This document shows positions 1 to 10,236 of a stretch of 64,000 nt of DNA, in pieces; within the stretch, counting starts at the first letter, position 1, and each line of letters starts with the position of its first letter. Under the pieces are notes generated by a model. The model was not told the origin of the DNA, made no database searches, and worked only from the letters and a program-made list of their open reading frames with translations. Position numbers and translations under genes: made by a program. Source of the stretch: Limnephilus marmoratus (Eukaryota; Arthropoda; Insecta; Trichoptera; Limnephilidae); NCBI GenBank assembly GCA_917880885.1, contig OU862916.1:52674831-52738830 (forward strand), written 5' to 3'.

Positions 1-122
1 TTTTTAAGTATTACCTTTAAGATCGTTTTCTGTGCGATTTCTATTTGAGCGATAGCTGCGTTTGTTGCTCCTCCCCAAGCAATTAATCCATATTCTATTA
101 TTGATTGACAAAGTGCAAAATA
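1..122 (-). pseudogene. non-LTR retrotransposon reverse transcriptase, C-terminal scrap
   Basis: The minus strand reads open from about 122 down to the window edge and gives the typical post-palm segment of a LINE reverse transcriptase (ALCQSIIEYGLIAWGGA, then IAQIEIAQKTILKV). That pattern (Q-S-x-x-E-Y-G-x-x-x-W-G) is shared by jockey/CR1-type elements. The piece is cut by the window start, so I cannot tell whether the rest is intact. No start or stop is visible. It abuts AT-rich sequence and then the satellite. Confidence 0.7.
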
Positions 123-220
123 TATTGTTTTCATTTGTTTTATTTTATATATGTTTTATGTTTAGGAAAATGTGTATTGTTCTGAGGAGTTTATTTGCGA
201 TTTGTTTTTTACATTATAAA

Positions 221-1183
221 AAGTCTTGCGTTATTCCGTCATTACATTTATATAAAAAGGCTTGCGTTATTTCATCATTAAACATAAGAAAAGTCTTGCG
301 TTATTCCGTCATTACATTTATATAAAAAGGCTTGCGTTATTTCATCATTAAACATAAGAAAAGTCTTGCGTTATTCCGTCATTACATTTATATAAAAAGG
401 CTTGCGTTATTTCATCATTAAACATAAGAAAAGTCTTGCGTTATTCCGTCATTACATTTATATAAAAAGGCTTGCGTTATTTCATCATTAAACATAAGAA
501 AAGTCTTGCGTTATTCCGTCATTACATTTATATAAAAAGGCTTGCGTTATTTCATCATTAAACATAAGAAAAGTCTTGCGTTATTCCGTCATTACATTTA
601 TATAAAAAGGCTTGCGTTATTTCATCATTAAACATAAGAAAAGTCTTGCGTTATTCCGTCATTACATTTATATAAAAAGGCTTGCGTTATTCCGTCATTA
701 CATTTATATAAAAAGGCTTGCGTTATTTCATCATTAAACATAAGAAAAGTCTTGCGTTATTCCGTCATTACATTTATATAAAAAGGCTTGCGTTATTTCA
801 TCATTAAACATAAGAAAAGTCTTGCGTTATTCCGTCATTACATTTGTATAAAAAGTCTTGCGTTATGCCGTCATTATATTTATATAAAAAGGCTTGCGTT
901 ATTTCATCATTAAACATAAGAAAAGTCTTGCGTTATTCCGTCATTACATTTATATAAAAAGGCTTGCGTTATTTCATCATTAAACATAAGAAAAGTCTTG
1001 CGTTATTCCGTCATTACATTTATATAAAAAGGCTTGCGTTATTTCATCATTAAACATAAGAAAAGTCTTGCGTTATTCCGTCATTACATTTATATAAAAA
1101 GGCTTGCGTTATTTCATCATTAAACATAAGAAAAGTCTTGCGTTATTCCGTCATTACATTTGTATAAAAAGTCTTGCGTTATT
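221..1183. repeat. 70-bp dimeric satellite array
   Basis: About 13.5 copies of a 70-bp unit lie head to tail; the marker aagtcttgcg recurs at 221, 291, 361, 431, 501, 571, 641, 747, 817, 923, 993, 1063 and 1133. Each unit is two diverged halves of about 35 bp: one with gttattccgtcattacattt, the other with gttatttcatcattaaacat. Two irregular units (around 661-746 and 840-922) repeat the first half twice, which shifts the phase. Copies are nearly identical, so amplification is recent. Open frames through the array are periodicity artefacts. Confidence 0.95.
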
Positions 1184-1745
1184 TTTTATTTTTTATTTAT
1201 TTAAGTTTTTATTCCAGCAGGACTGGGAGGGTAGTGCAATCCCAGTCTGCCATATTACATAAACAACTATAAAAGAAGAAAAAAATGTTTAAATATTAGG
1301 TATGTACCTAATTAAAACATAAAATGAAAAATACAAAAAACAAAAAATAGGCATAATATTAAAATAAATAATAAGCAGACAGAATTAAAAATAAAAAGAT
1401 AAAAAGATATTTTGGGATCGTCCATCAAGGAGGTCGCCTCATCATCTGCATCCATCGCTCATTTAATGGGGAACTGAGCCACTCGGATGCAGCCACGACA
1501 ATGATATTGGTTGAAGTCCGTATCCTGCTCCAGAAGCTGGCTAGTCGGTGGCGAAGTAAGGCTGAGAATGAGTGCACCCTCCCCTCGGTGAACATCGTGG
1601 AGGCACTGCAGAACCTCGGTAGTTGCATAAGTTGCCTATATGCATTATTGTAGCACACCCTCAGTTTGTCCCATTGCGCTGCTGGGTATTGTGTCCACAA
1701 TTCAGACGTGTACAGGGCAGTACAGTATGTCTTATGGCAGTACAG
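1184..1745 (-). mobile_element. 5'-truncated LINE inserted in the satellite
   Basis: The minus strand carries an RT C-terminal region from about 1745 to 1425 (YTSELWTQYP, KLRVCYNNAYRQLMQLPRFCSAS), a sequence type found at the end of CR1/jockey-type ORF2. A 3' UTR follows, then an A-rich tail that reads tttttta/tttattta on the plus strand at 1184-1205. Satellite copies lie on both sides (to 1183 and from 1757), so the LINE landed inside the array. The 5' end is truncated, as is usual after target-primed reverse transcription. An oddity at 1729-1762 is a short repeat of cagtacagtatg at the 5' junction. Confidence 0.8.
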
Positions 1746-1756
1746 TATGGCAGTAC

Positions 1757-1852
1757 AGTTATGCCGTCATTATATTTATATAAAAAGGCTTGCGTTATTT
1801 CATCATTAAACATAAGAAAAGACTTGCGTTATTCCGTCATTACATTTGTGAA
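1757..1852. repeat. satellite remnant right of the LINE
   Basis: One and a half units of the 70-bp satellite (gccgtcattatatttatataaaaaggcttgcg, split here as two recognisable halves, then aacataagaaaagacttgcg). It differs from the main array by a few substitutions and ends where the hairpin begins. Confidence 0.85.
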
Positions 1853-1861
1853 AATGGCTTC

Positions 1862-2041
1862 AGAATTTGAAATTAAAACACTTTTGTACTTTCTTCCACT
1901 AATTTATATTTCACCAGGACCAGTTTCATCCTATTACGGACATTTTCAGACTTCTGAAAATGTCCGTAATAGGATGAAACCGGTCCTGGTGAAATATAAA
2001 TTAGTGGAAGAAAGTACAAAAGTGTTTTAATTTCAAATTCT
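1862..2041. repeat. near-perfect 89-bp inverted repeat (hairpin)
   Basis: Arms 1862-1950 and 1953-2041 are reverse complements over 89 bp with one mismatch (accagt against accggt) and a 2-nt spacer (ct). It begins with agaatttgaaattaaaac and ends with its complement. No ORF or known terminal motif is present. Such identity implies very recent formation, or an active foldback element. A transcript would form an almost perfect duplex. Confidence 0.95.
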
Positions 2042-2104
2042 AATACAATGGAATTCCACCACGAATTTTATCAGTGCAAAAACTAGACTCATTAAAATGG
2101 CTTC

Positions 2105-2535
2105 CATTATTCCATCATCATGTTTAAGAAAAGACTTGCGTTATTCAATCACAACATTGAAAATACTTGCACCATCACGATTAAGAAAATACTTGCATTA
2201 TTCTATCACAACATAATTTTTTTTGCGTTATTCCATCACTACCAAAGATATTCAAATGATCACTACATTTATAAAAAAGACTTGAATTATTCCATCATGT
2301 TTAAGAAAAGACTTGCGTTATTCAATCACAATATTGAAAATACTTGCATCATCACGTTTAATAAAATACTTGCGTTATTCCATCACTATATTTATAAAAA
2401 AAGACTTGCATTATTCCATCATCACGTTTAAGAAAAGCCTTGCCTTATTCTATCATAACACATAAAAGATTTGCATTATTCCATTATCATATTCATAAAA
2501 ATCTTGCGATATTCCATCCATACATTCCAGAAAAA
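2105..2535. repeat. decayed satellite relatives
   Basis: About ten diverged half-units with the core cttgcgttattc-atca and spacers tttaagaaaaga or tttataaaaaaga. Spacing is irregular, and it is much older than the array at 221-1183. A further isolated unit lies at about 2650-2690. It flanks the hairpin on the right, so the whole 0.2-2.7 kb interval appears to be one satellite domain that decays outward. Confidence 0.75.
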
Positions 2536-2699
2536 GACTTTTATGTAAAACAGGGCCGTAATGAAATGAAAACCGAATTTTCAAGGAATTTGAATACTAA
2601 CTTTGAAAATTTGATGAATTGTTCGAGTTCTTTGAAAACTTGCCCTACAAGATTCGTGTTATTTCATCACTACATTTATGAAAAAAAATGCTTTTCCTT

Positions 2700-3070
2700 C
2701 ACTTATTCAGAGAAAATATGAATTCAAATTTTTTGTAACTCCTAGTACGAGATTTCTACGAATATCTTTGTTAGCCTATTTTATGGGCAACAAATCCTTA
2801 TTGTCAGGGAGTATAAAAGAAATTTCAATCACTTATCACGACTTTTATTTTGTTAGGTAACTATCGTTCTGTTTGTAACTTGTTTGTCTAAGGTTTTCTG
2901 AGAATAAAGCTCTTTTCAATGTGTACTCAGAAATGGCTCATGAAATTTAAACCCACGTAGATCATTGAAAAATGGGAGATTGGTCATGAACTATTATTAG
3001 CATGAAAACAAGCACACAAAAGTATCCACAGTATGGTTTATCCAAACTGATACTAATGCAAATCGCATCC
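2700..3070. other. no recognisable feature
   Basis: AT-rich sequence with only short open frames. I see no coding, RNA or repeat signature here. Confidence 0.5.
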
Positions 3071-3074
3071 ACTC

Positions 3075-3505
3075 ACAGTGGCCTCCCCCGTTTGTTTCTA
3101 CACCGCGCGTCTCCGACGGCTAGATTCCATGATCTACCATGTACCAACTACTGCCCAACCGCTTATTGGATAACCAACACCTCTTCCATAGGTCACCCCA
3201 AATGGTTATCTAAGTTTGGTAACTTAGCAGCGGTGACCGGGTTCATGGGGTACGGTTTGACTAGGTCTTGGCGGTCAATGCATTTGCTCACCTCTCGAAT
3301 TCTCTCGACCCATCGCCTTGCACCATATGTCCGTCACTTCTGAACCTACTGATCCCCAGATTCCAACCCAGCCCTCATACTTTGTTCCTTCCCAAAATTT
3401 CCTATCCTTCCTTTCTATAAAATACTCACCACATAGCTTCCCCGAAGATGACGTAGGCCCTGAGGGAAATTATTTTCTTCGGGCCTCCTAAGTGGAGCTA
3501 TTGAA
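3075..3505 (+). repeat. Rep-A dispersed repeat copy
   Basis: This member of a roughly 450-bp dispersed family runs from a region resembling aaccaacacctct...ggtcacccc through gggttcatgggg, tcttggcgg, cccagattcc and a 3' end of the type gggcctcc-tgtggagctattg followed by A. The same order of blocks recurs at 27885, 28050-28490 (reverse), 55262, 57368, 59440, 63228 (reverse) and 63860. No pol III boxes or ORF are convincing. Its class is unknown; the A-rich right end suggests retroposition. Confidence 0.75.
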
Positions 3506-3904
3506 AAAAAATTTCGACAAACGTATTTGTGCGTACGCGTCGCATACAAAATTATTCTACCCTAAAATATTGGCCTGTTTGAGAAACTCAGATCTATTAC
3601 ATGTTTCTTTAATATTATGTTATATAATTGTAATAAATATGAGCGAGAAAAGGTGATAACACCCCCTGAATGCTGATGAATATTTTATTTGAAATAAAGG
3701 GTTGCTAACATAGCGCTGAGCACATAAAGGCTCTATTCTCCAAGGTCTGTAAGACAACAGAATACAATATTGCTTGTAGGTAGGTACAGAGTGCCCAGAG
3801 AGTAAATAATATTATATCATTCGGTTAAAATTGTGTTATTTTTGAGCATTTTTTTCCGAGGCATTTTTCCTACATTTATCAATGTTCTTTACTACTATTT
3901 TTCA

Positions 3905-4000
3905 CGCCTCCGCACGCATCCCCAATGCTGTCATAGGCCCTAAGCTGAGATGATGAGAAATTATTTTCCTCCAGGCCTCCGGTGAGGAGTTATATTTATT
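3905..4000 (+). repeat. Rep-A, 3'-terminal piece
   Basis: Only the last block of Rep-A is present: cataggccct, attattttcctcc, ggcctcc and gaggagtt. It is diverged and lacks the rest of the family body. Confidence 0.6.
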
Positions 4001-4123
4001 AAATTTTTAAAAATTCAAATATTATCTATCACAAAACCCCGACCTTACGTTAATCATAAAATGTTTCTATAAAAAAGTGGTTGTATTTTTTTATACACCT
4101 GTATTCCATAAAATTATAAATAA

Positions 4124-4578
4124 CTAGCTGGTCCTGGCGTGCGTTGAAGAAATTGTTTCTCCCTGAGTGTCCTTTTCCATTCGTCCCGTTCCCCTTCCGC
4201 CTCCCCTTTTTTTCTCCCGTTCCCACTCCGTCACCTCAACCTTCCCTCTCCCCATTCCCTCCCCCCCCCCCTTCCCCCATACCGCGAACCCCCCTCCCGA
4301 GCTCCCCTCCCCCCTCCCAGGTCCCCCTCCTCCCTCCCAGGTTCCCCTCCCCCATCTCTCCCTCTCTCCCGCTTTCCATAGCAATAACCGCTTCCTCGCG
4401 TGCCACCAATAGCAATTTTTTTATACAAAATTCGTAATGCCAGAGCTTTCCGGAAGTTTTATAAAAACCTTGTCCTGACAATAACGAACACACAAAAAAA
4501 AGAATTATCCAATTTGGTGCAGTCGTTCGAAAGTTATGCGCTTAGCAACATATTCAGCGATTCATATTTATATTATAG
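4124..4578 (-). mobile_element. Helitron-like element Hel-1, copy 1
   Basis: Read on the minus strand, the element ends in ...ccaggaccagCTAG followed by T, the 3' signature of Helitrons (CTRR next to a T). A short palindrome lies just upstream; it is perfect in other copies as GGCAT-N8-ATGCC. The interior is a pyrimidine-rich minisatellite on the plus strand (ccctcccgagctcccctcc type). The other end resembles 5'-TC...tataaatatgaatcgc. No Rep/helicase ORF, so it is non-autonomous. Open frames through the C-rich part are artefacts. Confidence 0.7.
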
Positions 4579-4599
4579 ATTCTCGTAATTAAAAAAAAT

Positions 4600-5780
4600 T
4601 TCCAATTTAAAATTATTTCAAAATAAAACCAATTATGTATTTTAACCTTGTGACTAGCACTAGTAAAACAACATATAAAAATAATAAAATTGCACAAGAC
4701 AATTCTGTAAAACAGAAAATCCCTAAAATAAAAACACATATTATGCGTTTTGATTGTAAATTATGGAGAGCCACCAAGTTAATGCTTTTTACAAATATAC
4801 AAAAAAATCCCTCATGGCAAATAAGAAAAACAATTATGTATTTTATGGAGCCTATTGGTTTTGGTATTTTTATCAGTGAATGATGGTTGTGTAGAAAGAA
4901 ATGGTAAGATCAAGTGAATCAAATACTACACCCACTAATAGTTTATTAGCATTCACAACCTCAAAAATTTACTCCGAAGCATTCATTACCCCGACCAACG
5001 CCGGGGGTACAAGTCGGCTAGTTATACGATAAATTTCACAAAAAAAAACGATACAGTTTTTTAAATGTGCCTCCCAGAACTAAAATATTAAGTTACCCTG
5101 TATTTATCCACCAAAACTACCAAAATTTATCAGACCGTCTTTTATTATTCATGAAATAATTCAATTTCAATGGAAAAACCGGATTATAATATAAATCACG
5201 GGCGTGTTGAAAAAGGCGAACAAACTGCAAGGTGGTAAAACTCATATGTAAATGTTTAAGAGGGGGGTAAACTTTGAGGATAGAGAGCTAAAAATCACGT
5301 TAACAAGTCTTTCGGACTGTACTCTAGTCGGACTTATATGTGCAATAATGTGCATGTACTTTGGGCAATATTGTGTATTGTTTAAATGTTTTATCCAGGT
5401 CTGACAGCCTACGGACCTTGCCCACGTCTGTAAACGGGATGCGTGTTTAAATATGTGCGGAGGGGTTTAAATAATAACTCTTGATATTAACGCGAGTCAA
5501 AATATATTTACAACGGAAACTTTATGTTACAATAATTTGTACAAGTTTAATATTTTCCTTGCTTAGTGGTAAAGCAGGTAGAGAAGGCGAACACTACAAC
5601 CGGAATGAATTTGCAAATGAAAATTGCGTTGTAACGCACCTAGCTGGAGAGTGGTGACCGGTGATACCACAGTGCAAAAATGATATTTTATGGCTGATCG
5701 CTGCCTCGCTACAGTACGTTACCCGACTCACCAAAACGACCACTCTTCTCAAGTTAGTTTTTTTTAACAAAGTATTTGAA
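4600..5780. other. no recognisable feature
   Basis: AT-rich, short ORFs only. A fragment at about 4990-5030 (gggggtacaagtcggctag) vaguely resembles a Helitron 3' end but lacks the hairpin. Confidence 0.4.
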
Positions 5781-5782
5781 TA

Positions 5783-5828
5783 TTATGTACCCAAGCCACA
5801 CCAGAGATCGAATGATTTATTAAATACT
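5783..5828. repeat. flank segment duplicated at 6497-6538
   Basis: About 45 bp (acccaagccacaccagagat, cgaatgatttattaaatact) are repeated almost exactly at 6497-6538. Each copy directly adjoins the 3' (CTAG-type) end of a Helitron, Hel-1 at 5829 and Hel-2 at 6538. See findings. Confidence 0.85.
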
Positions 5829-6183
5829 AACTGGTACCCGGCATGCGTTGCAATGCCATTCAAAGAAATAAATTGATTCTCCCTGCATGTCCTTTACCGT
5901 GCGTCCCCGTTGCATTCCACCTTCCCCACCTCCCCCCCCCCTCGTCTCTTCACTCTCCGCGAACCTCACCTTCCCCCTGCCTTTCCTCCCTGCCGCTAAA
6001 ATAGATGAAATACACACATTTTCATTTATACAACTTTCATAACGCCAGAGCTTACCATTATGTACAGCCTATGTTACTCGTTGATAATGTAGCTTTCTAA
6101 TGGTGAAAGAATTTTTAAAATCAGTTTAGTGGTTTAGGCGTGAAAGCGTAACAAACAAACACACGCACTTTCGTAATTATAAT
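5829..6183 (-). mobile_element. Helitron-like element, Hel-1 3' end with a second 5' end type
   Basis: The minus-strand 3' end has GGCAT-N8-ATGCC followed by cgggtaccag and TTAG. The C-rich minisatellite is short. The other end (cgtgaaagcgtaacaaacaaac, shown here only as family mark, then cactttcgtaattataatatta) is a different terminus from Hel-1 copy 1 and matches the copies at 38844 and 46362. It is therefore a distinct subfamily that shares its 3' end with Hel-1. Confidence 0.65.
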
Positions 6184-6185
6184 AT

Positions 6186-6483
6186 TACGAGCAGACCTGG
6201 CCACACGTTGTTGTGGCTAATGAAACACAACGCCACGCCATTACCCAACCTTTATAACCAACGCCATCTGTTAAATCAAATCCACACCACCTGCATGCAA
6301 GTCCGCTTCCTTTATTGATATATTTCAACCAATTTACACAAAACCTTGACAAATAATATACTCAAAAAACCTTCATCATGAATCACTCTATCTATCTCAC
6401 TCTGTTATCTAACCGAAGGAAATTCTGTTGAAAAGATCTAAGCGTACAGACAGCGGGAGCGACTTCATTTTACACTAAGTAAA
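6186..6483 (-). mobile_element. Helitron-like element Hel-2, copy 1
   Basis: The minus strand ends with a hairpin GCCAC-N8-GTGGC type, then ccaggtctgCTCG (CTAG decayed). The 5' end region has gtataaaatgaagtcgctc. It directly abuts the previous Helitron. It has no ORF. Known arthropod Helitrons share the 5' motif ATAGTATAAAA...AAGTCGC. Confidence 0.65.
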
Positions 6484-6496
6484 GATTAGTACGGAT

Positions 6497-6538
6497 TATA
6501 TACCCAAGCCACACCAGATCGAATGATTTATTAAATAC
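6497..6538. repeat. second copy of the Helitron-flank segment
   Basis: It matches 5783-5828 with a 2-bp indel (gagat against gat) and one substitution (gtaccc against tatacc). It immediately precedes the CTAG end of the next Hel-2 copy. Confidence 0.85.
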
Positions 6539-6805
6539 TAGCAGACCCGGCCACACGTTACTGTGGCTAATGAAACACAACGCCATTACCCAACTTTTAT
6601 AAAATCCACACCTCCCGCTTGCCAGCTGCCCACTGCCTGAATTGAATATTTGAATTTCTCGGCTTTTCTCTACTATAATAAGCATGTATTATACATATAA
6701 ACCACTCTATCTATTGGTGAAAACCGCATGAAAATCCGTTGCGTAGTTTAAAAGATCTATGCGCATATACATTTTGAGCGACTTCATTTTATACTATGTA
6801 ATGAT
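6538..6805 (-). mobile_element. Helitron-like element Hel-2, copy 2
   Basis: The minus-strand 3' end is complete: GCCACA...TGTGGC hairpin, cgggtctg, CTAG, then T. The 5' end is tacatagtataaaatgaagt. The body holds the family mark ccgttgcgtagttt. Non-autonomous, about 265 bp. Confidence 0.8.
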
Positions 6806-6964
6806 TCCACATTATAAACTAAGTATCCCCAAATTTATTAATAGGGCGTACCTATGTATATGCAAAACATTAAAAACCCTATGAAATTTTTAACTATAAC
6901 TTGAATACAATCTGTATAAAATTAAACTGACTGATTCTATTTCTTGATGTTAAAAAAATTAATA

Positions 6965-7275
6965 CTAGTTTTTACTCATTGAAGAGAAAGACAACACTAA
7001 TAATAAAAACGAACTTATGAAAAAGAACAACACACAGAAAAATAAAAAGATAACGGTCGCAACTGGTACTCAAACTCCGAACCTCTCGTCTTACGGGGAC
7101 GAACGCCTTATCCAATTAGGCCACTGCCATCTCTTAACAAAGAGTATATTTGTCTATCTCATATTTGAAATTTCAGAATTAACAATATTTTTTAAGATTA
7201 TTTTTTTCCATATTATTGGCAACTACCTTTTTCATTGGAAACAATCGTTCTAAGAACTGGTTTGTAACCTAGATA
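6965..7275 (-). mobile_element. tRNA-derived SINE-B, copy 1
   Basis: The minus strand has a tRNA-like head around 7055-7130 (aattggataaggcgttcg, gagaggttcgg, then a B-box-like gagtttgagtacc) and a tail with gaccgttatc. The same sequence in the opposite orientation is at 62440-62810, and related copies are at 24940, 38570 and 61465. The outer parts of the family form weak inverted ends (tcttcttca...gaagaaga). Confidence 0.65.
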
Positions 7276-7494
7276 GTGCCTAGGATTTTATTTATATGGA
7301 ACACCTATGACCTTTTCGTAAGACTACATGAATATTCAATTTTTATAAGAATAACTCTCTATTTACAACTTTTGAAGAGTTTTTCCCATCAATTTAAAAT
7401 ACCATTATTTCACTTTTCTCATCGTTCTTACTGTTTATTTGTGCTGTTGTTGATTTTTTTCTTTTATTTTTGTTTATGTATATACAACCTTTTA

Positions 7495-7745
7495 ACTCAC
7501 ACCACCATCTGTTAATTTGCACACAAATCAAATCCACACCTCCCGCTCTCCAGCCCGCTCGTCCACCACATACAGACGTTCTCTTTTAATTTTACAAAAC
7601 CTTGAAAAATTATATACATAAACCTTCCTCATGAATCACTATCTATTAGTGAAAACCGCATGAAAATCCGTTAAGTAATTTTTGAGTTTAAGGGGAACAT
7701 GCAGACAGACGCAGCGGAGGACTTTAATTTATAGTATATAGCGAT
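7495..7745 (-). mobile_element. Hel-2 copy lacking its 3' hairpin
   Basis: The Hel-2 body and 5' half are recognisable (aatccacacctcccgct, gtgaaaaccgcatgaaaatc, gacagacgcagcggag, acttt). The CTAG/hairpin end is missing, so the copy is truncated. Confidence 0.65.
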
Positions 7746-7911
7746 AGAGATTAAGTACCTGAATATAATTTATTTGTTTGTATATTATAGATAAATAATC
7801 TAACTTATTTGCCTTAACATATATATATATATATTGATTTTACATTGTAATGTTCTCATGAATGAAACTGTTTGTTCCCTAAACATAACTTTGGGAGGTT
7901 TTCACTTTAGG

Positions 7912-8010
7912 ATGGGTATGGGTACCGCCGCCCCGGGAACTAATAATTCGATAACCAACACCCCTCATAACACTAGCGATCTACGTCGGCTCTACCTACA
8001 GAAGAGCAGG
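7912..8010 (+). repeat. Rep-A, 5'-terminal piece
   Basis: Contains the family start gggtatgggtaccgccgcc, ccgggaac and aaccaacacc, then diverges into unrelated sequence after about 8000. Confidence 0.65.
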
Positions 8011-8014
8011 AATT

Positions 8015-8470
8015 TGAGCTGGAGGGCTAATTAAGGCCCTCCGTTCATGGAGATACTTACAAACTGCGTGATTGTGATGCAACCACAAGTACCCTGCAGA
8101 TATGCTACTCTTTAATGCTGGTTTCCGTAGACGGCGCTACCCGAAATACAGAACTTGATCATTTTTCACGCGAAGCCTTGGAGTTAACACGATGGAGAGC
8201 GATGTCAAATGACTTTTTTTCCAACATCAATCCATGACTTCTCCACTAAATCCTTTCTTACATATTTTGGTAAAGTAATTCTTTATCCTTTATAAATAAA
8301 TAGTATTTTGTATTGTCTAAATCTTTCTATTATATTTGTCTTGCTAAATTAATAGCATAATATACTGCATTTATACATAAGATTATATTTATTCTTTCAT
8401 CTAAGTCCGTTTTAAATTAACAGCATTTTTTTTTCAAAAAACTATGTTCACCCCATATTGTTTACATTGT
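8015..8470. other. no recognisable feature
   Basis: AT-rich, no long ORF, no repeat shared with the rest of the window that I can see. Confidence 0.4.
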
Positions 8471-8474
8471 AATG

Positions 8475-8725
8475 CGCTAGCCAACAGACTAGGCACCTCC
8501 AGCTTAGTGCATTGGTTGATACCCATTGTCTGTAAGAAGTGTTAATGTAACAATATTGTTTTTCAAGTATTATTTTTGTTTTACCTATAATTATTTTGTA
8601 TTATTTTTGTTACACTGAATAATTGTTAACCTCAACATCGGCTTGTCCTAGTGGGGTTGAACATTGGATTATATAGATTGTAATACCTAACATGTGTAGA
8701 AACAATAAATAAATAATAAACACGC
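8475..8725 (+). mobile_element. probable LINE 3' UTR and tail
   Basis: Non-coding, ending in tgtgtagaaacaataaataa followed by ataataaa, a 3' end typical of insect LINEs. No RT coding sequence remains, so the assignment rests only on the tail type. Confidence 0.35.
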
Positions 8726-8739
8726 ATTTTTTCCACTTT

Positions 8740-9071
8740 CATGTTCCGACGCCATTTATGTCAAACGTCAAACGAATAATAGCAGATACGAATGATGCAA
8801 CGCGTAGCGTGTGATCAGCACCGTCGGCGTCTTTAGTGTGAAACTGACTTCAAACCGACAGCTACCGCGTATCGCCGTGTACGAACACTAGCAAAATCAT
8901 GCGGGGGGTACTCACAAGCAGCGCGTGAGTCGCGTCATGTATGGAGGCACTCAGGTCGCGAGTTATTTAGTACGCAACAAGGAGTAGACGAAGCGGTCGG
9001 TGATACCGTAATTAAAATACAGTGATTTTATTCAGTTGATTATTGAGTTAATAGTTAAAGTTTGCAGTGAA
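8740..9071 (+). promoter_or_regulatory. GC-richer promoter-like block before the 9072 ATG
   Basis: This interval is clearly richer in G+C and CpG than its surroundings. It ends in a plausible arthropod initiator (ttcagttg near 9037) about 35 bp upstream of an ATG at 9072. It could be the promoter and 5' UTR of the gene relic that follows. I see no TATA box at a proper distance. Confidence 0.35.
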
Positions 9072-9739
9072 ATGGCTGACGGCTTCAGAAACTTTGCGAA
9101 AGCCGCTGAGATTTTCAAGGAGGTCCTCAAAAACATTGAGGTTGAAAAGTGCCCGAGCTCTGATGTTGCTAAACTCGAAGGAAAAATGGGTAAAAGTTGT
9201 CAATTAGAAAATTGACGAAGTAAAATTCTTCAATTCGAAGGCTACAGCCGTCAATACAAGCTTACAGGAAGGCAGTCTCCCCAACATAAATGTGGACAGT
9301 AACATTGCGCAGGAGAGCCTGGGCAGGTCACTGGACGGCCAACTGCGTTGGGGCAGACTTCTGCAGTTCAGGCCATCTCAGACTCGGTGCAGTACATCTC
9401 GCGGGAGGGCCCTCAGAGTGCCGTCATAGTGAATGACCTCCTCTCCAACCTGCCGGCCAACAAACGTACCTGTACAAGCTAGAGCAGATGGAACGAGAGC
9501 GAGAAATGGAGCTACAGACGGTGAAGGAGAAGTGGCGCCAGACAGCACTGGACTTCGCCCAGATTCGGGAGAAGCATCTCGCCAACAGCACTGAGAAAGT
9601 TGACGAAGAGCTGGCGGCACTCCTGGAACAGATGGAGGTTACGCGACGGATGACATCGCGCCTTGCCGCTTCTAGCCAGAGTCAGCCCACCGGCTCATAC
9701 ACATATTTGAAAATGCGCATCTGTTTATTAAAATTGTAA
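9072..9739 (+). pseudogene. unidentified coding region broken by three frameshifts
   Basis: From the ATG at 9072 a peptide starting MADGFRNFAKAAEIFKEVL runs to a TGA at 9213. Coding sense continues in a second frame from about 9211 (KFFNSKATAVNTSLQ ... SLPNINVDS), a third from about 9348 (QTSAVQAISDSVQYIS ... VIVNDLLSNLPANK) and the next from 9467 (YLYKLEQMERERE ... EKWRQTALDFAQIREKHLA). Together they make about 215 residues whose last half is a strongly charged coiled coil. Each join needs only one or two bases, so it is either a young pseudogene or a live gene with indel errors in the assembly. An alternative is that the end of frame one is a splice donor (aaatgGTAAAAG at 9185-9196). I do not recognise the protein. 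Base composition is GC-richer than its neighbours. Confidence 0.5.
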
Positions 9740-9744
9740 TATTG

Positions 9745-10230
9745 TTGTTAATTAATTGTTTGAAGGAGGTACAATAACTTTTATTTACTATTATAAAGCG
9801 CCAATTATTATAATCTTTCTTCGAATTGCTTTAATTAGAGAAATCAATCACAGCGTGATACACAGCACTCAATAAGAACAGAATTAATCGAATTGAGGAT
9901 TATCCATGTTCACCACATTCATTGCAGTAAAAAATAATTGTAAATAATTTACAGAAAAAATCTCATCAGGGGCGTGTAACTTTGGTCTAACCTTGAAACC
10001 GAGATGCGAAATCCGTTTTCACAAAGATACAAACCGTTGACGCTGAAAGCTTAGAGTTCATCGGTTTAGAGCAGATCTGGAATTTTGATTTCTCGCCATC
10101 TCTCGCTCTCTACCGACAAGTATAATAGTACGGCCACACTGAGGCCAACTACCAACTTCAAACATTTAGACGATTGTATGTAGGAGTAGTTCGTGCGTTA
10201 AAAGTTCGAGTTGTAACGTTGGAGTTCGAG
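9745..10230. other. no recognisable feature
   Basis: Low-complexity to unique AT-rich sequence after the coding relic. No ORF worth reporting. Confidence 0.4.
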
Positions 10231-10236
10231 TTGGCC

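Noticed and set aside
221..1183. CRISPR array
   Set aside because: The 70-bp period has no unique spacers; both halves repeat. It is a satellite in eukaryotic DNA.
4144..4437. Proline-rich and glycine/arginine-rich open frames on both strands
   Set aside because: They are translations of the C-rich minisatellite in a Helitron; all frames stay open because the tract lacks A/T-rich stop codons. The same applies at 32005-33355 and 43464-43690.
9378..9620. Minus-strand ORF of 80 codons
   Set aside because: Opposite the coding-like relic at 9072-9739, whose plus-strand frames fit together better.
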